From Micromonospora sp. MH99 (GTDB taxonomy: Bacteria; Actinomycetota; Actinomycetes; Mycobacteriales; Micromonosporaceae): a stretch of DNA of 43,848 nt. The translations under genes and the position numbers were made by a program. Below, in pieces: positions 39,701-43,848 of the stretch. Every line of letters starts with the position of its first letter. The first letter of the stretch is position 1. The stretch lies in assembly GCF_021442385.1 (NCBI RefSeq), contig NZ_MUZA01000053.1, positions 1 to 43,848 on the forward strand, read 5' to 3'. The notes under the pieces were generated by a model. It did no database searches. It had not been told where the DNA came from and saw nothing but the letters and a program-made list of their open reading frames with translations.

Positions 39701-40018
39701 GTGCCGCTCCCGTCACTGACCCCCGAACAGCGCGCTGCCGCGCTCGAGAAGGCCGCGGAGATCCGCAAGGCCCGTGCCGAGCTGAAGGAGCAGCTCAAGC
39801 AGGGCAAGACCACCCTTGGTGCCGTCCTCGAGCGCGCCGAGAGCGACGACGTCGTGGGCAAGCTCAAGGTTTCGGCCGTCCTGCAGGCGATGCCGGGCAT
39901 CGGCAAGATCCGGGCTACCCAGATCATGGAGAAGCTCAAGATCGCTGACAGCCGTCGCCTGCGTGGCCTCGGCGAGCAGCAGCGCAAGGCACTGCTTGGA
40001 GAGTTCGCCGCCAACTGA
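39701..40018 (+). CDS. mihF: Integration host factor, actinobacterial type (mIHF/sIHF)
   Basis: Small nucleoid protein that binds and bends DNA; essential in Mycobacterium and influencing development in Streptomyces. The 105 residues consist of a long basic helix (PEQRAAALEKAAEIRKARAELKEQLKQGKTTLGAVLERA) and the helix-two-turn-helix LKVSAVLQAMPGIGKIRATQIMEKLKI, ending RRLRGLGEQQRKALL. GTG 39701 follows AGGAG. Unrelated in sequence to E. coli IHF. It precedes gmk, as in relatives. Confidence 0.96.
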   Translation: MPLPSLTPEQRAAALEKAAEIRKARAELKEQLKQGKTTLGAVLERAESDDVVGKLKVSAVLQAMPGIGKIRATQIMEKLKIADSRRLRGLGEQQRKALLGEFAAN

Positions 40019-40043
40019 ACCTGGCAGCGTGTAGAAACAAGCA

Positions 40044-40577
40044 GTGAGCACGGATGGCGAGACGCGCCCGGCGGCTCGGCTCACTGTCCTGGCTGGACCT
40101 TCGGGTTCCGGCAGGGAGAGTGTCGTCGAGCTCGTTCGGGCGCGTTTCCCGTCCGTGTGGATCCCGGTGCCGGCAACGACGAGGCCGCGCCGGGAGCCGG
40201 AGGTGGACGGTGAGCAGCGGGTCTTTCTCGCCCCGGCCGAGTTCGAGCGCCGGGTGGCCACCGGAGACCTGCTGGAGTGGTCCCGGATCGGCGCGTACCA
40301 CCGGGGCACCCTCGACCCGCCGCTGCGCGCCCGGCTCGACGCCGGGCAGACGGTCCTGCTCCCGCTCGACGTCCCCGGCGCCCGGCTGGTGCGGGCGCGA
40401 GTGCCCGCCGCGCGGCTGGTGCTGTTGATCCCACCCGGGCACCGACCCGACGCCGCCGTGGCCGCCGCCTTCGCGCACACCCTGACGCACGACCACACCG
40501 ATCGGGTCGCCGACGAGCTGGTAGGCTTACTCGGTTCTTCTTATCCGGATCCGGCCTGGTCGCGTGTACGCGGCTGA
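40044..40577 (+). CDS. gmk: Guanylate kinase homologue with non-canonical P-loop
   Basis: Sits where gmk is found in relatives and has the family layout, but is only 177 residues. The P-loop reads GPSGSGRES (residues 18-26), with Arg for the invariant Lys and Glu for the next Ser/Gly. ATTRPRREPEVDGEQRVF keeps TTR, Arg and DG of the GMP site but has Arg where Tyr of the YxF motif is usual. LEWSRIGAYHRGT, LLPLDVPGARLV and LLIPPGHRP follow the family. The lid helices (RLxxRGT...) after the IPP motif are mostly missing. Family membership is secure; normal catalysis is doubtful. Confidence 0.85.
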   Translation: MSTDGETRPAARLTVLAGPSGSGRESVVELVRARFPSVWIPVPATTRPRREPEVDGEQRVFLAPAEFERRVATGDLLEWSRIGAYHRGTLDPPLRARLDAGQTVLLPLDVPGARLVRARVPAARLVLLIPPGHRPDAAVAAAFAHTLTHDHTDRVADELVGLLGSSYPDPAWSRVRG

Positions 40578-40641
40578 CGGCCGGCCGCCGTTGAGACTCA
40601 GCACCGCGTCCGCGCGGCTCGAAAGACGCAGAGGTTAATTC

Positions 40642-40905
40642 GTGGGATCCATCGCCAACCCCGAAGGCATCACCAACCCGCCGATCGACGAGCTCCTTGA
40701 GAAGACGACGTCGAAGTACGCGCTGGTCATCTTCGCCGCCAAGCGCGCGCGCCAGGTCAACGCCTACTACAGCCAGCTCGGTGAGGGCCTCCTGGAGTAT
40801 GTCGGTCCGCTCGTCGAGACCACCCCGCAGGAGAAGCCCCTCTCCATCGCCATGCGCGAGATCAACGCGGGCCTGCTCACCGCCGAGCCGACCGACCAGC
40901 CGTAA
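40642..40905 (+). CDS. rpoZ: DNA-directed RNA polymerase omega subunit
   Basis: The 87-residue subunit that supports assembly of the beta' subunit. GITNPPIDELLEKTTSKYALVIFAAKRARQVNAYY is the conserved core; KPLSIAMREINAGLL is the usual actinobacterial end. GTG 40642 follows GCAGAGG. It lies between gmk and coaBC, as in most actinobacteria, with 14 bases before coaBC. Confidence 0.96.
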   Translation: MGSIANPEGITNPPIDELLEKTTSKYALVIFAAKRARQVNAYYSQLGEGLLEYVGPLVETTPQEKPLSIAMREINAGLLTAEPTDQP

Positions 40906-40919
40906 GCCCGCACCCGTCG

Positions 40920-42128
40920 ATGTCCGCCTCGATCGTCCTCGGGGTCGGCGGCGGCATCGCCGCCTACAAGGCGTGTGAGCTGCTGCGACTCTTCACCGAG
41001 TCGGGCCATCGGGTCCGGGTCGTGCCGACCGCGTCGGCGCTGAAGTTCGTCGGGGCGCCGACCTGGGCGGCGCTCTCCGGCCAACCGGTCGCCGACGACG
41101 TCTGGTCCGACGTGCACGAGGTGCCGCACGTCCGCCTCGGCAAGCAGGCCGACCTGGTGGTGGTCGCGCCGACCACCACCGACCTGCTCGCCAAGGCCGC
41201 CCACGGGCTCGCCGACGACCTGCTGACCAACACGCTGCTGACCGCCCGCTGCCCGGTGGTGCTGGCTCCGGCCATGCACACCGAGATGTGGGAGCATCCG
41301 GCCACCGTCGCCAACGTCGCCACGTTGCGGTCCCGGGGCGTGCGGGTCATCGAGCCGGCCGTCGGGCGGCTCACCGGCGCCGACACCGGCAAGGGCCGAC
41401 TGCCCGACCCGGCGGAGATCTTCGCGGTCGCCCGCCAGGTCCTCGCTCGGGGCGTGTCCGCCCCCGCCGACCTGACCGGCCGCCGGCTGGTGGTCACCGC
41501 CGGCGGCACCCGCGAGCCGCTGGACCCGGTCCGCTTCCTCGGCAACCGCTCCTCCGGCAAGCAGGGCTACGCCTTCGCCCGGTCGGCTGTCGCCCGGGGC
41601 GCGCGGGTCACGCTCATCGCGGCCAACGTCTCCCTCGCCGACCCCGCCGGGGTCGACCTGGTCCGCGTCGGCACGACCGCCGAGCTGCGCGAGGCGACCC
41701 TCCAGGCCGCCGCCGAGGCCGACGCGGTCGTGATGGCGGCGGCTCCGGCCGATTTCCGACCGGCGACGTACGCGCCTGGCAAAATCAAGAAGTCGGACGA
41801 CGGTGTCGCTCCCACCATCGAGCTCGTCACGAACCCGGACATCGCGGCGGAGCTCGGCCAGCGCAAGCGACCGGAGCAGGTGCTGGTGGTGTTCGCCGCC
41901 GAGACCGGCGACGCGGAGGCCAACGGCCGGACGAAACTCGCCCGGAAGCGGGCCGACCTGATCGTGGTCAACGAGGTCGGTCCCGACCGGGTCTTCGGCG
42001 CCGACACCAACACGGTGACGGTCATCGGCGCGGACGGCTCGGTGAGCCGTCTGCCGGAGCAGGCCAAGGAGGCCGTGGCCGACACCGTGTGGGACCTCGT
42101 CGTGGCGCGGTTGGCCAACCGCTCCTGA
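40920..42128 (+). CDS. coaBC: Bifunctional phosphopantothenoylcysteine decarboxylase / phosphopantothenate--cysteine ligase
   Basis: Two consecutive steps of coenzyme A synthesis. The 402 residues contain the N-terminal FMN-dependent CoaC domain (VLGVGGGIAAYKACELLRLF, catalytic His in VPHVRLGKQADLVVVAP, LAPAMHTEMWEHPA with the Met/Asn-type clamp) and the C-terminal CTP-using CoaB domain from about residue 185 (GRRLVVTAGGTREPLDPVRFLGNRSSGKQGYA, then AAAPADFRP and KIKK). It is transcribed with rpoZ. Confidence 0.97.
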   Translation: MSASIVLGVGGGIAAYKACELLRLFTESGHRVRVVPTASALKFVGAPTWAALSGQPVADDVWSDVHEVPHVRLGKQADLVVVAPTTTDLLAKAAHGLADDLLTNTLLTARCPVVLAPAMHTEMWEHPATVANVATLRSRGVRVIEPAVGRLTGADTGKGRLPDPAEIFAVARQVLARGVSAPADLTGRRLVVTAGGTREPLDPVRFLGNRSSGKQGYAFARSAVARGARVTLIAANVSLADPAGVDLVRVGTTAELREATLQAAAEADAVVMAAAPADFRPATYAPGKIKKSDDGVAPTIELVTNPDIAAELGQRKRPEQVLVVFAAETGDAEANGRTKLARKRADLIVVNEVGPDRVFGADTNTVTVIGADGSVSRLPEQAKEAVADTVWDLVVARLANRS

Positions 42129-42176
42129 CGGGTGGAACAGCGCGCGACCGATCCCGACACCGGCCGCAGCGGTGAC

Positions 42177-42182
42177 TAGACT
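42177..42182 (+). promoter_or_regulatory. Candidate -10 for metK
   Basis: TAGACT lies 33 bases before the metK GTG (42216), with TTAGGAG as ribosome binding site at 42207-42213. The gap holds no SAM riboswitch that I can recognise. Confidence 0.45.
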
Positions 42183-42215
42183 GCCGCGGAACGACCTCAC
42201 ACGCTTAGGAGTGCC

Positions 42216-43409
<1,194 letters not shown>

Positions 43410-43424
43410 CCGCCACCAGGCGTA

Positions 43425-43458
43425 GCGACCGGCGACCCGCGGACGGGTCGCCGGTCGC
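43425..43458 (+). terminator. Perfect 15-bp hairpin after metK
   Basis: GCGACCGGCGACCCG (43425-43439) pairs fully with CGGGTCGCCGGTCGC (43444-43458), loop CGGA. No T-run. It lies either in the metK-priA gap or inside the priA 5' end, depending on where priA starts. Confidence 0.65.
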
Positions 43459-43848
43459 GCGCGTCTGCGTGGACGTTCCGCTGGCGCACCTGGACCGGCC
43501 GTTCGACTACCTGGTGCCGGCCGAGCTGGCCGACGTGGCGGTGCCCGGCACCCGGGTGAAGGTGCGCTTCGCGGGGCAGCTGGTCGACGGCTGGCTGCTG
43601 TCGCGGGCGGACGACTCCGGGCACACCGGCCGGCTCGCCTACCTGGAGAAGGTGGTCTCGCCCGAGCCGGTGCTGGCCCCGGAGATCACCCGGTTGGCCC
43701 GGGCGGTCGCCGACCGGTACGCGGGCAACCTGGCCGACGTGCTCCGGCTCGCCGTGCCGCCCCGGCACGCCCGGGTCGAGAAGGAGCCCCACGAGCAGCC
43801 GACGCCGGCGGCCGAGTCCGGCGCTGCCGGCGACGCGGTCGGCCCCGC

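Noticed and set aside
42129..42215. SAM riboswitch before metK
   Set aside because: Only 87 bases with a -10 element and ribosome binding site; no SAM-I or SAM-II/IV core motif is visible.

Overview
This window is a chromosomal segment of a very GC-rich actinobacterium, most likely from the Micromonosporaceae (Micromonospora or a close relative). The reasons are the strong third-position G/C bias, frequent GTG and TTG starts, a BldD developmental regulator, an actinobacterial integration host factor, and a gene order that follows the conserved actinobacterial block alaS-ruvX-mltG-aroE / aroC-aroK-aroB-aroQ-efp-nusB-bldD-pyrRBC-carAB-pyrD-pyrF-ihf-gmk-rpoZ-coaBC-metK-priA. The genus is inferred from that order and from protein similarity recalled from memory, not from a search.

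Layout. (1) 1-6127: a membrane-anchored hypothetical protein, two small DUF948/DUF6167-like membrane proteins, alaS, ruvX and mltG, ending in a strong two-way terminator. (2) 6217-7710: a secreted peptidoglycan-binding-like protein on the minus strand and aroE. (3) 7809-21336: an accessory block of about 13.5 kb between aroE and aroC. It encodes a GH26-type secreted glycosidase, a secreted beta-propeller protein, and then a polysaccharide assembly locus: acyltransferase, Wzz-like protein with a decayed kinase domain, Wzy-like polymerase, Wzx-like flippase, sulfotransferase, an APH-fold phosphotransferase, a split Alg14/Alg13-type glycosyltransferase and a GT2 glycosyltransferase. (4) 21440-27895: aroC-aroK, an inserted esterase/WYL-regulator pair, aroB-aroQ, a 400-base intergenic region with a palindromic repeat, then efp-nusB. 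(5) 27970-28458: bldD on the minus strand. (6) 28747-39522: the pyrimidine operon pyrR-pyrB-pyrC-carA-carB-pyrD, then a second copy of the palindromic repeat, bioA, and pyrF. (7) 39701-43848: integration host factor, a guanylate kinase homologue with a non-canonical P-loop, rpoZ, coaBC, metK and the 5' part of priA.

How the genes work together. The aro genes supply chorismate, although aroE is separated from aroC by the polysaccharide block. The pyr genes make UMP. They are translationally coupled by 1-8 base overlaps and are preceded by a PyrR-binding RNA loop next to the pyrR ribosome binding site. The accessory block looks like a Wzx/Wzy-type extracellular polysaccharide system with acyl, sulfate and perhaps phosphate decoration, but no initiating sugar-phosphate transferase is seen in it.

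The observations most worth a second look are: the polysaccharide locus with its pseudo-tyrosine-kinase and sulfotransferase; the dispersed palindromic repeat found upstream of efp and of bioA; the guanylate kinase homologue lacking the P-loop lysine and most of the lid; the esterase/WYL insertion in the aro cluster; and bioA inside the pyr cluster.
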